The position numbers were made by a program, and so were the translations under genes. Below, piece after piece: positions 1 through 9,943 of a DNA stretch of 64,000 nt (its first letter is position 1; each line of letters begins with the position of its first letter). The notes under the pieces were generated by a model. The model worked only from the letters and a program-made list of their open reading frames with translations, ran no database searches and was not told where the DNA came from. Location of the stretch: the NCBI RefSeq assembly GCF_023559245.1, contig NZ_CP097462.1, positions 2,786,001 through 2,850,000 of the forward strand. The letters run 5' to 3'. The DNA is from Sphingomonas sp. KRR8 (GTDB lineage: Bacteria; Pseudomonadota; Alphaproteobacteria; Sphingomonadales; Sphingomonadaceae).

Positions 1-751
<751 letters not shown>

Positions 752-755
<4 letters not shown>

Positions 756-1753
756 ACCCGGTCTGGCTGAAAGCGCTGCTGCTGGTCTGCGTCTTCGCGG
801 TCGTGCTGTTGCTGGTCGAGGTGGTGATAGGTGCCATCGTTCGCGCCCGCGGCGAGGGTCACGCGATCAACCAGCGCCTGCGCCTGATCGGGCGTGGACA
901 GGCCGGGGTGGAACGGCTCAACCTCCTCCGGCGCGGGCGGAGTGTCGTTCCCGAAGGACTGCCGCCGCTGGTCCAGGGTGTTGCGTTGAAGCTGGAGCGG
1001 ACGCTGGTCGCCGCCCAGCTGGCGGTCCCGACCGAGCGGCTGATGATGGCCGTGCTGATCGCCCCGGTGGCCCTGTTCCTGCTCTTTCTGCTGATCGCCA
1101 GCGGGACCGGCTTCTCACTGAACCTTGGCCGGCTGCTGCTGATTGCGGCGATGGCGCTGATGATCGGTGCGATGCTGCCGCTGATGTTGCTCAGGATACG
1201 GGCTGAGCGAGCCCGCAAGAAGATGGAGGACCAGTTCCCGGTCGCGCTGGACGTGTTCGTGCGCGGCCTTCGCGCCGGTTATCCGGTGGCGGCCGCGCTG
1301 GACCTGCTGACGGTTGAGCTGCCCGATCCGATCGGCAGCGAGTTCGGTCTGGTGGTGGACGAGGTCAGCTATGGCGCCGACCTGCGCGACGCGCTCGGCG
1401 CCATGGCCGAGCGGTGGGACTCCGAGGACATGCGGATGTTCGTCACCTGCCTGTCGGTGCAGAGCGAGACGGGCGGCAACCTCGCCGAAGTGCTCGAGAA
1501 CCTGTCCACGGTGGTGCGCGAGCGTCATTCGATGCTGCTCAAGGTGCGTGCGCTTTCCAGCGAGGGACGGATGACCGCGGCCATGCTGACGGTGCTTCCG
1601 CTGCTGTCCTTCACGGCATTGTTCCTGATCAATCCGCGCTTCTACCTGGACGTGGCCGGCGATCCCGCCTTCGTGCCCGGTTTCGCGGCATTGATGCTGC
1701 TGTACATCGTCGGTTTCGTCTGGATCCGGCGCCTCGTGAACCTGAAGGTCTGA
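752..1753 (+). CDS. tadB: TadB, Tad pilus inner-membrane platform protein
   Basis: Inner-membrane platform protein of the Tad (Flp pilus) apparatus, 333 aa. It has an N-terminal membrane segment (about residues 5-28), paired hydrophobic segments at about 95-150, a cytoplasmic T2SSF (GspF-like) domain at about 165-285, and C-terminal membrane segments at about 280-330. This layout and length are normal for TadB. It starts inside the cpaF stop (ATGA) and is followed 4 bases later by tadC. TadB and TadC together are thought to form the platform on which the CpaF ATPase acts. Confidence 0.93.
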
Positions 1754-1757
1754 GCTG

Positions 1758-2735
1758 ATGATCGACCTCCTTACCCGTTATCCGATGATCCGCTTCCTCA
1801 GCATGGGGCTGTTGTTCGTCGCGGTTGCCCTGTTCAGCTACGGCGTGGTGCAGACGGTCGTGACCCGCCAGCGCGCCCGGCAGCGGGTCGGCGACATCGC
1901 CGAGACGCCCAGCCGGTTCAGCGGAGAGCAGGGCTCGCTGCGCGCGAATCAGGGCGAAAGCGCCTGGGCCCGGCTGGTCGATTCGATCGAGCAGCGCGGC
2001 CTGTCGCTGGTCGACACCAAGGACCAGACGCTGCGCAACCGGCTGATCGCGGCCGGCTACACGGCGCCTTACGGGCCGCGCCTGTACACGCTGATCCGGC
2101 TGGCGCTGGTGATCGGCCTGCCGCTGATGGCCTTTGCGCTGCTTCTTCTGACGGGGTCCGCGCCAGGGTTGTTCAAGCTTTATCTGGTGCTCGTCGCCTC
2201 AGCGGCGCTGGGCCTTTATGCGCCGGCGCTGTTCCTTCGGGCGCGGGCCGACCGCCGGCGCGAGGCGATCGTCCGCGCCTTCCCGGATTCGCTCGATCTG
2301 TTGCTGGTGTGCGTCGAGGGCGGACTTGGGCTGGACGCGGCGTTCGGCCGGGTCGGCATGGAGCTGACCCACGCCCATCCGCTGCTTGCCGAGCAGTTCG
2401 GTGAAGTCGTGCTGGAGCTTCGCGCCGGGCGCAGCCGTGAGGACGCGCTTCGCCGGCTCGGCGACCGGTCGGGAGTGGACGAGGTCCGCGCCCTGTCGAC
2501 GCTGCTGATCCAGTCGACCAAGCTGGGCACGTCGATCGGCCAGACGCTGCGCACCTACGCGTCCGAGATGCGGGAGAAGCGGCGGATGCGCGCGGAGGAG
2601 AAGGCGCACCGCCTGCCGGTGCTGCTGTCGGTGCCGCTGGTCGCCTGCATGTTGCCGGTGATGATCGGCGTGCTGATGCTGCCGGCTGCCATTCGCGTGG
2701 TTCGCGCGGTGCTACCGGCCTTGGGAGGGCATTGA
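1758..2735 (+). CDS. tadC: TadC, Tad pilus inner-membrane platform protein
   Basis: Second T2SSF-family platform protein of the Tad system, 325 aa. It has an N-terminal membrane segment at about residues 10-32, two more at about 112-165, a T2SSF domain containing the run DLLLVCVEGGLGLDAAF at about 180-195, and a hydrophobic C-terminus. It sits directly after tadB with only a 4-base gap, the standard tadB-tadC order. The gene downstream starts one base after its stop, so expression as one transcript is very likely. Confidence 0.93.
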   Translation: MIDLLTRYPMIRFLSMGLLFVAVALFSYGVVQTVVTRQRARQRVGDIAETPSRFSGEQGSLRANQGESAWARLVDSIEQRGLSLVDTKDQTLRNRLIAAGYTAPYGPRLYTLIRLALVIGLPLMAFALLLLTGSAPGLFKLYLVLVASAALGLYAPALFLRARADRRREAIVRAFPDSLDLLLVCVEGGLGLDAAFGRVGMELTHAHPLLAEQFGEVVLELRAGRSREDALRRLGDRSGVDEVRALSTLLIQSTKLGTSIGQTLRTYASEMREKRRMRAEEKAHRLPVLLSVPLVACMLPVMIGVLMLPAAIRVVRAVLPALGGH

Positions 2736-2736
2736 T

Positions 2737-3690
2737 ATGCGTTCGGGGGGGCTCACACTCATTCCGCTGGTGCTGCTTGCGGCCGGTTGCGCGGCGCAGC
2801 GGCCGATCGCGGTTCGTCCGGCGGGCAGCGCGCCGCTGGCGCTGACCGGCCCGGTCAGCCAGCGCGTCGCTTATGCCGATGCGCAGCTGCAGCTTGGCAA
2901 CGTGGCGCTGGCGCTCGAAGCCTATCGCCGCGCGAGCCGGGAGGAGCCGGGCAGTGTCGGCGCGTGGCTGGGCATGGCCGAATGCTATGACCGGATGGAA
3001 CGGTTCGACCTGTCCCGCCGCTATTTCGAAAGCGCGCTGGCGGTGCGGCCGGCCGACCCGATCCTGCTGAAGCGGTTCGCGGCATCGCGTGAGCGGGCCG
3101 GCGATCCGGTAGCGGCGAGCGCGCTTCGGCGCGAGGCGCTGCTGCGGGAAACCGCGCCGGCAAGTGCGGCGCTGGCGGTGGCGAGCGCGGAGCCTCCGCA
3201 GCCGGCGAATGAGCCCGTTCAAGTGGAAGCGGCAACGAGCGTGACGGTCCCGCTGCCGGTGGCGGAACCCCCGCAGGTGGCGGAACCGCCCCAGGCGGCC
3301 GAGCGCAGCGCGGGTCCGCGGCTGGAGCGGCTGTCGCTGGAGGAAGTGGCGCTGGTCACCGGGCCTCCCGTGCGGTGGCGCGACATGGCCGACAGGGCAG
3401 GCGACCGCGAGGACGCGCCAATCCGCATCCTCAACGCCGCGCGGGTGCAGGGCCTGGCGGCGCGGACCCGGATGCAACTGCGCCAACTGGGCTGGCGTGG
3501 GCTCAGCATCGGCAATGCGCCGGTGGCGCAGGCTAATACGCTCATCCTCTATCCTGCCACTCGGCGCGGCACCGCCGAGCGGCTCCGCCGGCAGTTCGGG
3601 GCGGCCACGCTACGCCAGGCCAAGGGTGGGGAGCTGGTGATGCTGCTTGGCCGCGACCTGCTGCGGTCCCGGGTCACCGCCGCTCGATGA
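2737..3690 (+). CDS. TadD-like TPR lipoprotein with C-terminal LytR_C-like domain
   Basis: 317 aa. The N-terminus carries a signal peptide ending in the lipobox LAAGC (Cys18), so the product is probably a lipoprotein. TPR-type helices occupy about residues 45-130 (KALEAYRRA-like and AWLGMAECYDRM runs). A Pro/Glu/Ala-rich linker at about 150-190 follows, then a C-terminal block at about 225-305 resembling the LytR/CpsA/Psr C-terminal (LytR_C) fold (IRILNAARVQGLA). The position after tadC fits TadD, the outer-membrane-associated lipoprotein of Tad systems. The extra C-terminal domain is longer than a minimal TadD. The domain call for the C-terminus is by eye and less sure than the TPR call. Confidence 0.8.
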   Translation: MRSGGLTLIPLVLLAAGCAAQRPIAVRPAGSAPLALTGPVSQRVAYADAQLQLGNVALALEAYRRASREEPGSVGAWLGMAECYDRMERFDLSRRYFESALAVRPADPILLKRFAASRERAGDPVAASALRREALLRETAPASAALAVASAEPPQPANEPVQVEAATSVTVPLPVAEPPQVAEPPQAAERSAGPRLERLSLEEVALVTGPPVRWRDMADRAGDREDAPIRILNAARVQGLAARTRMQLRQLGWRGLSIGNAPVAQANTLILYPATRRGTAERLRRQFGAATLRQAKGGELVMLLGRDLLRSRVTAAR

Positions 3691-4511
3691 TCTGGCTGAT
3701 CGCGCTGGGCGCGGCGGTCAGTGCGCCCTCGGCTCCGGCGACCATGATCCCGGCGGCCACTACCGTGCTGTCCATCGCCGAAGCCGCGCACGCGCTGGAC
3801 GCCGGCCGGCCCGAGCAGGCCCGCCTGCTCATCGCCGATGCGATCGGAAAGGGTGCTTCGGGCCAAGCGACCGACCGCTTGCTTGCGCGCCTGGCGCTCG
3901 CCGAAGGTCACAATGAGGTGGCGCTGGCGGCATTTCAGCAGCTGCTGAAGCAGCAGCCCGACGATGCTCAGTTGCTGACCGGGGCGGGGATCGCCGCCGC
4001 CCGTTTGCACGACGACGGAGCCGCGACGGCGATGGCGACCGCCGCGGCCAAGCTTCCCGGCGCGGATTGGCGCACGTTCGATCTGCTCGGCGTACTGGCT
4101 GACCGGCGAAGTGACTGGGCGGCCGCGGACGCCGCCTACAAACAGGCGCTTCGCCGCTCTCCGGCCGAGCCTGCAACCCTCAACAACGCGGGGTGGTCGC
4201 AGCTTGCGCGCGGTCGGTGGGCGGCGGCGGAGGCGCTGTTCCGGCAGGCCGTGGCCGCACAGCCCGCAAGCCACCTGTTCGCCAACAACCTCGAGCTGGC
4301 GCGGGCGGCCCTGGCGGCCGAGCTGCCGCAGCGCAAGGCCCGGGAAAGCGATGCGGACTATGCCGCCCGTCTGAACGACGCGGGCGTGGCGGCGGGCCTG
4401 GCGGGCGACAAGGCGCGGGCCATATCCGCCTTTGCCCGCGCGGTCGAAGTCAACCGCCGGTGGGACCAGCGGGCCTACAATAATCTGCAGGCAGCACAGG
4501 CGGCCAAGTGA
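3687..4511 (+). CDS. TPR-repeat protein of the Tad operon
   Basis: 274 aa, starting within the stop of the TadD-like gene (ATGA). A short hydrophobic N-terminus (IWLIALGAAVSAPSAP) suggests export. The rest consists of TPR-like helices at about residues 30-190, including a consensus-like stretch AEPATLNNAGWSQLARGRWA, with another possible pair at about 215-265. It probably works with the preceding TPR lipoprotein in outer-membrane assembly of the Flp pilus, as TadD/TadG-neighbour TPR proteins do; that role is inferred from position. It overlaps the prepilin peptidase gene by a GTGA junction. Confidence 0.8.
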   Translation: MIWLIALGAAVSAPSAPATMIPAATTVLSIAEAAHALDAGRPEQARLLIADAIGKGASGQATDRLLARLALAEGHNEVALAAFQQLLKQQPDDAQLLTGAGIAAARLHDDGAATAMATAAAKLPGADWRTFDLLGVLADRRSDWAAADAAYKQALRRSPAEPATLNNAGWSQLARGRWAAAEALFRQAVAAQPASHLFANNLELARAALAAELPQRKARESDADYAARLNDAGVAAGLAGDKARAISAFARAVEVNRRWDQRAYNNLQAAQAAK

Positions 4512-4987
4512 ACCTTCTGCATATTGCCCCGTGGTGGCTGGCCGCGTTGCTGACGCTGGTGCTGGTGGCCGCGGCGATCCAAGACATCGTGGCTCGGAAG
4601 ATTTCGAACCTGCTGGTGCTGGCGGTCCTCTTGCTTGGGCTGGTGGCCATGGTCATCGCCGGAATCCGGCCGTTATTGTGGCAGAACTGGGTGATCTTCG
4701 CCGGACTGCTGGTGGTCGGCACCGTCGCTTACTCCCGGCAGATCTTTGGCGGCGGTGACATCAAGCTGTTCGCTGCCGTGGGCCTGTGGAGCAACCTTTC
4801 GGCCGCCCCCCGGCTGCTGGTGGCGATCCTGATCAGCGGCGGCGTGCTGGCGCTGATCATGCTGGCGAAGCTGCTGGTTCGGCGGGAGCCCGGCGCCGGA
4901 CCGCTGAGTAGCCGGCGCAGTGTGCCCTATGGAGTGGCGATCGCGGCCGGGGCGCTGATCGTCACCTGGTATGGCCGGCGTTTCTAG
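4508..4987 (+). CDS. cpaA: CpaA/TadV-type prepilin peptidase (A24 family)
   Basis: 159-aa polytopic membrane aspartic peptidase that processes Flp prepilin. The two catalytic aspartates are recognisable in the contexts IQDIVARKI (about residue 20-27) and FGGGDIKLFAA (about 78-87), matching the A24 signature GxGD-like site. Several hydrophobic segments span the chain. It starts with GTG overlapping the stop of the TPR gene. Its 3' end overlaps the convergent M15-like gene by 26 bases (4962-4987). As the last gene of the visible run it probably closes the Tad operon. Confidence 0.9.
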   Translation: MNLLHIAPWWLAALLTLVLVAAAIQDIVARKISNLLVLAVLLLGLVAMVIAGIRPLLWQNWVIFAGLLVVGTVAYSRQIFGGGDIKLFAAVGLWSNLSAAPRLLVAILISGGVLALIMLAKLLVRREPGAGPLSSRRSVPYGVAIAAGALIVTWYGRRF

Positions 4988-5513
4988 AGCCCTGCGCACC
5001 GGGTGCGCTGATCCACTTCCAGTGCACGGCGGCGACGATTGGGGCACTGGTCGCGACGACGTTGATCAGGGACGGTCGGTGCGCCTGTCCCCAAGCGAAG
5101 GCGACGTGGCTGTGATCACCCTCGTCGAGCGACTCGACCAGTTGGAAGCCGGCGTTGCGGAAGGTGGCGGTGAGCGCCTGGTGCGACACGCCAGGCGCGC
5201 GGACGATGTCGATCGCCCGGCCGCGGAGGTGATAGCTGTTGGGAACGCCGCCGACCGCGCGATTATGTTCGGGTGAGCGCAGCGTCGACGTTACCCGTCC
5301 AAGCCCGCGCGCGACCTGCACCGCTTCGGTGAGGTTGGTGCCGGCTGCCAGAGGCCCGCCGGAGCGAAGCGGTGTTCGCGCCGGAGCAGTGGCCATGCGT
5401 GGCGGCGGCGCGATCCGCCCCACGCCGCTGCCGGGCACGATCCGCTCTCCGAAATCGGTGGTGCCCGAGCCGCTGACGGCCTGGGCAAGCATCACGAGCT
5501 GGATCAAGAACAA
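4962..5513 (-). CDS. Secreted M15-family-like (D-Ala-D-Ala carboxypeptidase type) protein
   Basis: 183 aa. The most likely start is a TTG preceded by a strong purine run (GAGGGAGGGG); the first 15 or so residues form a short signal peptide. The C-terminal half carries a peptidase M15_3-type motif: YHLRGRAIDI with His95 and Asp102, then DEGDHSHVAF with His136, which correspond to the zinc ligands of the family. The likely role is trimming peptidoglycan stem peptides in the periplasm. It is convergent with the Tad prepilin peptidase, overlapping its 3' end by 26 bases, and divergent from the 5-oxoprolinase gene. Substrate is unknown; the family call is fairly sure. Confidence 0.8.
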   Translation of the reverse strand: MFLIQLVMLAQAVSGSGTTDFGERIVPGSGVGRIAPPPRMATAPARTPLRSGGPLAAGTNLTEAVQVARGLGRVTSTLRSPEHNRAVGGVPNSYHLRGRAIDIVRAPGVSHQALTATFRNAGFQLVESLDEGDHSHVAFAWGQAHRPSLINVVATSAPIVAAVHWKWISAPGAQGSRNAGHTR

Positions 5514-5672
5514 CGGCCCCTCCCTCGCTCTGTTGCAAGGTCACCGGGAACGCCAACCAGATCGCTCCCCCGGCCCGCTTTTATACCAGTCATTGCCAGG
5601 CTTGTTAAGAACCAGCTTACCGATGTCGAGAGAACGCAAGTTCAGCCGCGTGCCCGACGATGGGGCTGGCGG

Positions 5673-8600
5673 ATGACGCAAGCGGTTGAGCCGGGAGCAC
5701 GGCTCTGCTCAAAGGCCCGTGTGAACCGCTCCTGGGCCTTCGCCATCGACCGCGGTGGCACCTTTACCGATGTGATCGCCACCAGTTCGGACGGGCGGCA
5801 GCGCGTGCTAAAGCTGCTGTCGGAGAACCCGCGCCATTATCCCGACGCGGCGCTGGAGGCGATTGCGCAGGTTCTGCGCGAGGAGGGTGGCACCGTGGCC
5901 TCCGTGCGAATGGGCACCACCGTTGCCACCAACGCGCTGCTGGAACGCAAGGGCGAGCGGACGGCGCTGGTCACCACGCGGGGGTTCGCCGATGCGCTGC
6001 GGATCGGCACGCAGGCGAGGCCGGAGATCTTCGCCAAGGTGATCATCCTGCCCGAGATGCTGCATCGCGAGGTGGCGGAAGTGGCGGAGCGGGTCAGCGC
6101 CGCGGGCGAGGTGCTGCTGCCGCTGGACGAAGCCGGTGCCAAGGCGTCGCTGGCGCGATTGCGCGAAGCCGGGTTCGACAGCGTCGCCATCCTGCTGATG
6201 CATGGCTGGGCCTATCCGGCGCACGAGGCGCGGCTGGCGGCGATCGCCCGCGAACTGGGCTTCGCGCAAGTGTCGGCCAGCCACGAGGTGGCGCCGTTGA
6301 TCAAGCTGGTCAGCCGGGGCGATACCACGGTCGCGGACGCCTATCTGTCGCCGGTCCTGCGCCGCTATGTCGACCGGGTGGCTGCCGGATTGCCCGACGA
6401 GACCGAGCTCAGCTTCATGCAGTCGAATGGCGGCCTGACCGCCGCGAGCGCCTTTCGTGGCAAGGATGCGATCCTGTCGGGGCCAGCTGGCGGAGTGGTC
6501 GGAATGGTCGCGGCCAGTGCGATGCACGGGGCCGAGCGCCTGATCGGCTTCGACATGGGCGGGACGTCGACCGATGTGTCGCACTATGGCGGGCAGTTCG
6601 AACTGGCCGAGGAAAGCCTGGTCGCCGGCGTTCGGGTGCGGGCGCCGATGATGCAGATCCATACGGTCGCGGCCGGCGGCGGCTCCATCTGCCGCTTCGA
6701 CGGGCTCCGCTTTCGGGTGGGTCCGGAGTCCGCCGGTGCCGATCCGGGCCCCGCCTGTTATCGCAACGGTGGCCCGCTGACGGTGACGGACTGCAACCTG
6801 ATCTTGGGACGGATCAGGCCGGACCAGTTTCCGGCGGTGTTCGGCCCCGGTGGCGACCAGCCGCTCGACCTCATGGCGGCGGAGGCGCGTGCGGCGGAAG
6901 TGGCCACGGCGGTGGCGCGAAGCGGCGCGACCGAGCCGACACTGGCCGAGGTCGCCGAAGGGTTCATCGCCATTGCGGTGGAGAACATGGCCGCCGCAAT
7001 CCGCAAGATCTCCACCGCGCGTGGGCATGACGTGTCGCGCTACACGCTTGCCTGCTTCGGCGGGGCGGGCGGGCAGCATGCCTGCGGGGTGGCGGACCGC
7101 TTGGGCATGGAGCGGATCCTGATCCATCCGCTGGCGGGGGTCCTGTCGGCGTTCGGCATCGGGTTGGCCGGGCGCAAGGTCATTCGCGAACGGAGTTGGC
7201 GAAAGCCGCTCGGCGAGAATGCGGGTGGCGCGCTCGACGTGCTCGAGCAGGAAGCGCGCGAGCATCTGCTGATCCAGGGAGTGGCGGCTGGCGATTTGGT
7301 GATCGAGCGCCGCGGCCGGCTGCGGCTGGAGGGCAGCGACACGTCGCTCGAGTTGGTCATGCGCGGTTCCGGCGAGCTTCGGAGCGCGTTCCACCAGCTT
7401 CATCGGCAGCGCTTCGGCTACAGCGACGAGGGCGGCCCGGTGATCGTCGAGACGCTGATCGTCGAGGCGCGCGAACAGACAGCGGGTATGGGGGAAACGG
7501 CTGAGCAAGCGGGCGCGGGGGCCGAGCCGATCGGGGGCGGGCGCTGGCCCTGTCACCACCGCAACGAACTCGGGGCCGGGCAGCGGGTCGACGGCCCGGC
7601 GCTGATCATCGATGCGGCGTCGACGACGGTGGTGGATGCGGGCTGGCGGGCTGACCGGGCCGACGATGGCACGCTGGTCCTCGAGCGGGCGGTTCCACTG
7701 CAACGCGCGCGCGCCGGCGGGACTGAGGTCGACCCGATCCGGTTGGAGATCTTCAACAACCTGTTCATGGCCATTGCGGAGGAGATGGGGGTGGCGCTGC
7801 AGTCGACCGCCACCTCGATCAACATCAAGGAACGGCTCGACTTCAGCTGCGCCATTTTCGATGCGGACGGAGCGCTGATCGCCAACGCGCCGCACATCCC
7901 GGTGCACCTCGGCAGCATGGGGGACAGCATCAAGGCGGTGATCGAACGCCGGGGCGGCGCGCGGGATGGACGCGGGATCCGGCGCGGCGACGCCTACATG
8001 CTCAACGATCCGTACCGCGGGGGCACGCACCTGCCCGACATCACGGTGATCGTGCCGGTATTCCTGACCGAGCAGGACGTGCCCTCCGCCTTCGTCGCCG
8101 CGCGCGGCCACCATGCCGACGTGGGCGGCATCGCGCCCGGGTCGATGCCGCCTGAAAGTCGCTCCATCGCCGATGAAGGGGTGCTGATCGACAATGCGCT
8201 GCTGGTCGACGAAGGCCGGCTGCTGGAGAGCGAAACGGTGGCGCTGCTGACCGGCGGCGAGTGGCCCGCCCGGCGGCCCGACCGCAACCTCGCCGACCTC
8301 AAGGCGCAGCTGGCGGCGTGCAGCCGGGGCGAGGCGCTGCTTCGGGCGGCGGCTGACGAGCATGGTGCGGAGGTGGTGGCGGCGTTCATGGGCCACGTCC
8401 TCGCCAATGCGGAGGAGTCGGTGCGGCAGCTGCTCGGCCGGCTCGACGACGGGGCGTTCGCTTATGAGATGGACAATGGCGCGGTGGTGAAGGTCGCGAT
8501 CCGGGTCGACCGGGCGGCGCGCTCGGCGGTGTTCGACTTCAGCGGCACCAGCCCGCAGCGGCCCGACAATTTCAACGCTCCGCGCGCCATTACCCGCGCC

Positions 8601-9275
8601 GCAGCTTTGTATGTGGTGCGGACGCTGATCGACGACGACATTCCGTTGAACGACGGCTGCCTGCGTCCGGTGACGCTGGTGGTGCCGGAGGGGTCGATGC
8701 TGGCGCCCCATTATCCGGCGGCGGTGGTCGCGGGCAATGTCGAGACCAGCCAGGTAGTGACCGACGCGCTGTTCGCCGCGACGGGCCGGCTCGCCCCAAG
8801 CCAAGGGACCATGAACAACTTCACGTTCGGCAACGCGCACCACCAATATTATGAGACGATCGCCGGCGGTTCGGGCGCGGGTCCCGACCATGACGGCACT
8901 TCGGCGGTGCAGACGCACATGACCAACAGCCGGCTGACCGATCCGGAGATATTGGAAAGCCGGTTGCCGGTGCGGCTCGACCGCTTCGCCATTCGCCGGG
9001 GCTCGGGCGGCAAGGGCCGGCATCGCGGCGGCGACGGGGTCGTGCGCGAACTGACGTTCCTTGAGCCCATGCGAGCCAACATCCTCGCCAATCGACGCCG
9101 GGTGGCGCCCAAGGGATTGGCCGGCGGCGGCGATGCGGCGCCTGGTCGCAATTGGGTCGAGCGGGCGGACGGGAGCATCGAACCTCTGGGCGCCACCGGC
9201 CATGCGGAGATGGGCCCAGGCGACCGGTTCATCATCGACACGCCCGGCGGCGCCGGATTCGGGAGCGTGGAATGA
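5673..9275 (+). CDS. 5-oxoprolinase-type hydantoinase A/B fusion
   Basis: 1200 aa, the normal size for an eukaryote-type 5-oxoprolinase (OplAH), which hydrolyses 5-oxo-L-proline to glutamate at the cost of ATP. The HyuA half begins with FAIDRGGTFTDV (about residues 23-34), and a second nucleotide-site motif FDMGGTSTDV is at about 293. The HyuB half starts near residue 686 (DPIRLEIFNNL) and contains HHADVGGIAPGSMPP. A GTG at about 5721 is an alternative start that would remove 16 unconserved-looking residues. The gene opens a four-gene overlapping operon with DUF969, DUF979 and DUF2891. N-methylhydantoinase or acetone carboxylase-like activity cannot be excluded from sequence alone, but the fused A+B architecture favours 5-oxoprolinase. 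Confidence 0.88.
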   Translation: MTQAVEPGARLCSKARVNRSWAFAIDRGGTFTDVIATSSDGRQRVLKLLSENPRHYPDAALEAIAQVLREEGGTVASVRMGTTVATNALLERKGERTALVTTRGFADALRIGTQARPEIFAKVIILPEMLHREVAEVAERVSAAGEVLLPLDEAGAKASLARLREAGFDSVAILLMHGWAYPAHEARLAAIARELGFAQVSASHEVAPLIKLVSRGDTTVADAYLSPVLRRYVDRVAAGLPDETELSFMQSNGGLTAASAFRGKDAILSGPAGGVVGMVAASAMHGAERLIGFDMGGTSTDVSHYGGQFELAEESLVAGVRVRAPMMQIHTVAAGGGSICRFDGLRFRVGPESAGADPGPACYRNGGPLTVTDCNLILGRIRPDQFPAVFGPGGDQPLDLMAAEARAAEVATAVARSGATEPTLAEVAEGFIAIAVENMAAAIRKISTARGHDVSRYTLACFGGAGGQHACGVADRLGMERILIHPLAGVLSAFGIGLAGRKVIRERSWRKPLGENAGGALDVLEQEAREHLLIQGVAAGDLVIERRGRLRLEGSDTSLELVMRGSGELRSAFHQLHRQRFGYSDEGGPVIVETLIVEAREQTAGMGETAEQAGAGAEPIGGGRWPCHHRNELGAGQRVDGPALIIDAASTTVVDAGWRADRADDGTLVLERAVPLQRARAGGTEVDPIRLEIFNNLFMAIAEEMGVALQSTATSINIKERLDFSCAIFDADGALIANAPHIPVHLGSMGDSIKAVIERRGGARDGRGIRRGDAYMLNDPYRGGTHLPDITVIVPVFLTEQDVPSAFVAARGHHADVGGIAPGSMPPESRSIADEGVLIDNALLVDEGRLLESETVALLTGGEWPARRPDRNLADLKAQLAACSRGEALLRAAADEHGAEVVAAFMGHVLANAEESVRQLLGRLDDGAFAYEMDNGAVVKVAIRVDRAARSAVFDFSGTSPQRPDNFNAPRAITRAAALYVVRTLIDDDIPLNDGCLRPVTLVVPEGSMLAPHYPAAVVAGNVETSQVVTDALFAATGRLAPSQGTMNNFTFGNAHHQYYETIAGGSGAGPDHDGTSAVQTHMTNSRLTDPEILESRLPVRLDRFAIRRGSGGKGRHRGGDGVVRELTFLEPMRANILANRRRVAPKGLAGGGDAAPGRNWVERADGSIEPLGATGHAEMGPGDRFIIDTPGGAGFGSVE

Positions 9276-9943
9276 GCTACTGGCCGCTGCTTGGAATCCT
9301 GCTGGTCGTCGCCGGCTTTGCCCTGCGCATGAACCCCATGCTGGTGGTGACCGCCGCGGCACTGGTGACCGGCCTGCTCGGCGGGCTGGACCCGGTGGCG
9401 GTGGTGTCGACTTTCGGCAAGGCGTTCAACGACAACCGCATCATCGCCGTCGTCTGGCTGGTGCTGCCGGTCATCGGCCTGCTCGAACGCTACGGCCTGC
9501 AACAGCGCGCGGCGGCACTGATCCGCACCATGCAGGGCGCGACCACCGGGCGGCTGCTCGCTTTCTACCTGGTCTATCGCCAGGCGACGGCTGCCGTGGG
9601 CCTGATGTCCACGGCGGGTCAGGCCCAGACGGTTCGGCCGCTGGTCGCACCGATGGCGGTCGCGGCCGCGGAGCAGCAGTGGGGACCGCTCGATCCCAAG
9701 GTCGCCGACCGGGTGAAGAGCATGGCGGCAGCGACCGACAATGTCGGGCTGTTCTTCGGCGAGGACATCTTCATCGCCATCGGCTCGATCGTGCTGATCC
9801 AGCAGACACTTGCCGCCGACGGCTACACCCTTGCCCCATTCGAGTTGGCGGTCTGGGCCATTCCCAGCGCCGTCGCAGCACTGCTCATCCACGGCAGTCG
9901 GTTGCTCTGGTTCGACCGCCAGCTGGGGAGGGCTCGGCGATGA
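9272..9943 (+). CDS. DUF969 membrane protein, putative pyroglutamate transporter subunit
   Basis: 223 aa, starting at the ATG that overlaps the 5-oxoprolinase stop (ATGA). The open frame runs further upstream, but only from here is the sequence a hydrophobic DUF969-like protein (SYWPLLGILLVVAGF at the N-terminus). It has about five or six membrane segments and the conserved-looking stretch FGKAFNDNRIIAVVWLVLP. In other bacteria DUF969 and DUF979 genes are adjacent and often sit beside pyroglutamyl peptidase (pcp). That neighbourhood and the 5-oxoprolinase here make a two-part pyroglutamate permease a reasonable inference. Direct transport evidence is not visible in the sequence. Confidence 0.82.
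   Translation: MSYWPLLGILLVVAGFALRMNPMLVVTAAALVTGLLGGLDPVAVVSTFGKAFNDNRIIAVVWLVLPVIGLLERYGLQQRAAALIRTMQGATTGRLLAFYLVYRQATAAVGLMSTAGQAQTVRPLVAPMAVAAAEQQWGPLDPKVADRVKSMAAATDNVGLFFGEDIFIAIGSIVLIQQTLAADGYTLAPFELAVWAIPSAVAALLIHGSRLLWFDRQLGRARR

Noticed and set aside
9152..9271. Extensions of the DUF969 and DUF979 frames back into upstream genes
   Set aside because: The extra residues are hydrophilic Arg/Gly-rich shadows; both genes have ATG starts in ATGA overlaps (9272 and 9940).
5808..9362. 1184-codon open frame on the minus strand opposite the 5-oxoprolinase gene
   Set aside because: It is an antisense shadow caused by GC-rich third positions; the product is Arg/His/Gln-rich without domain structure, while the plus strand encodes a complete 5-oxoprolinase.
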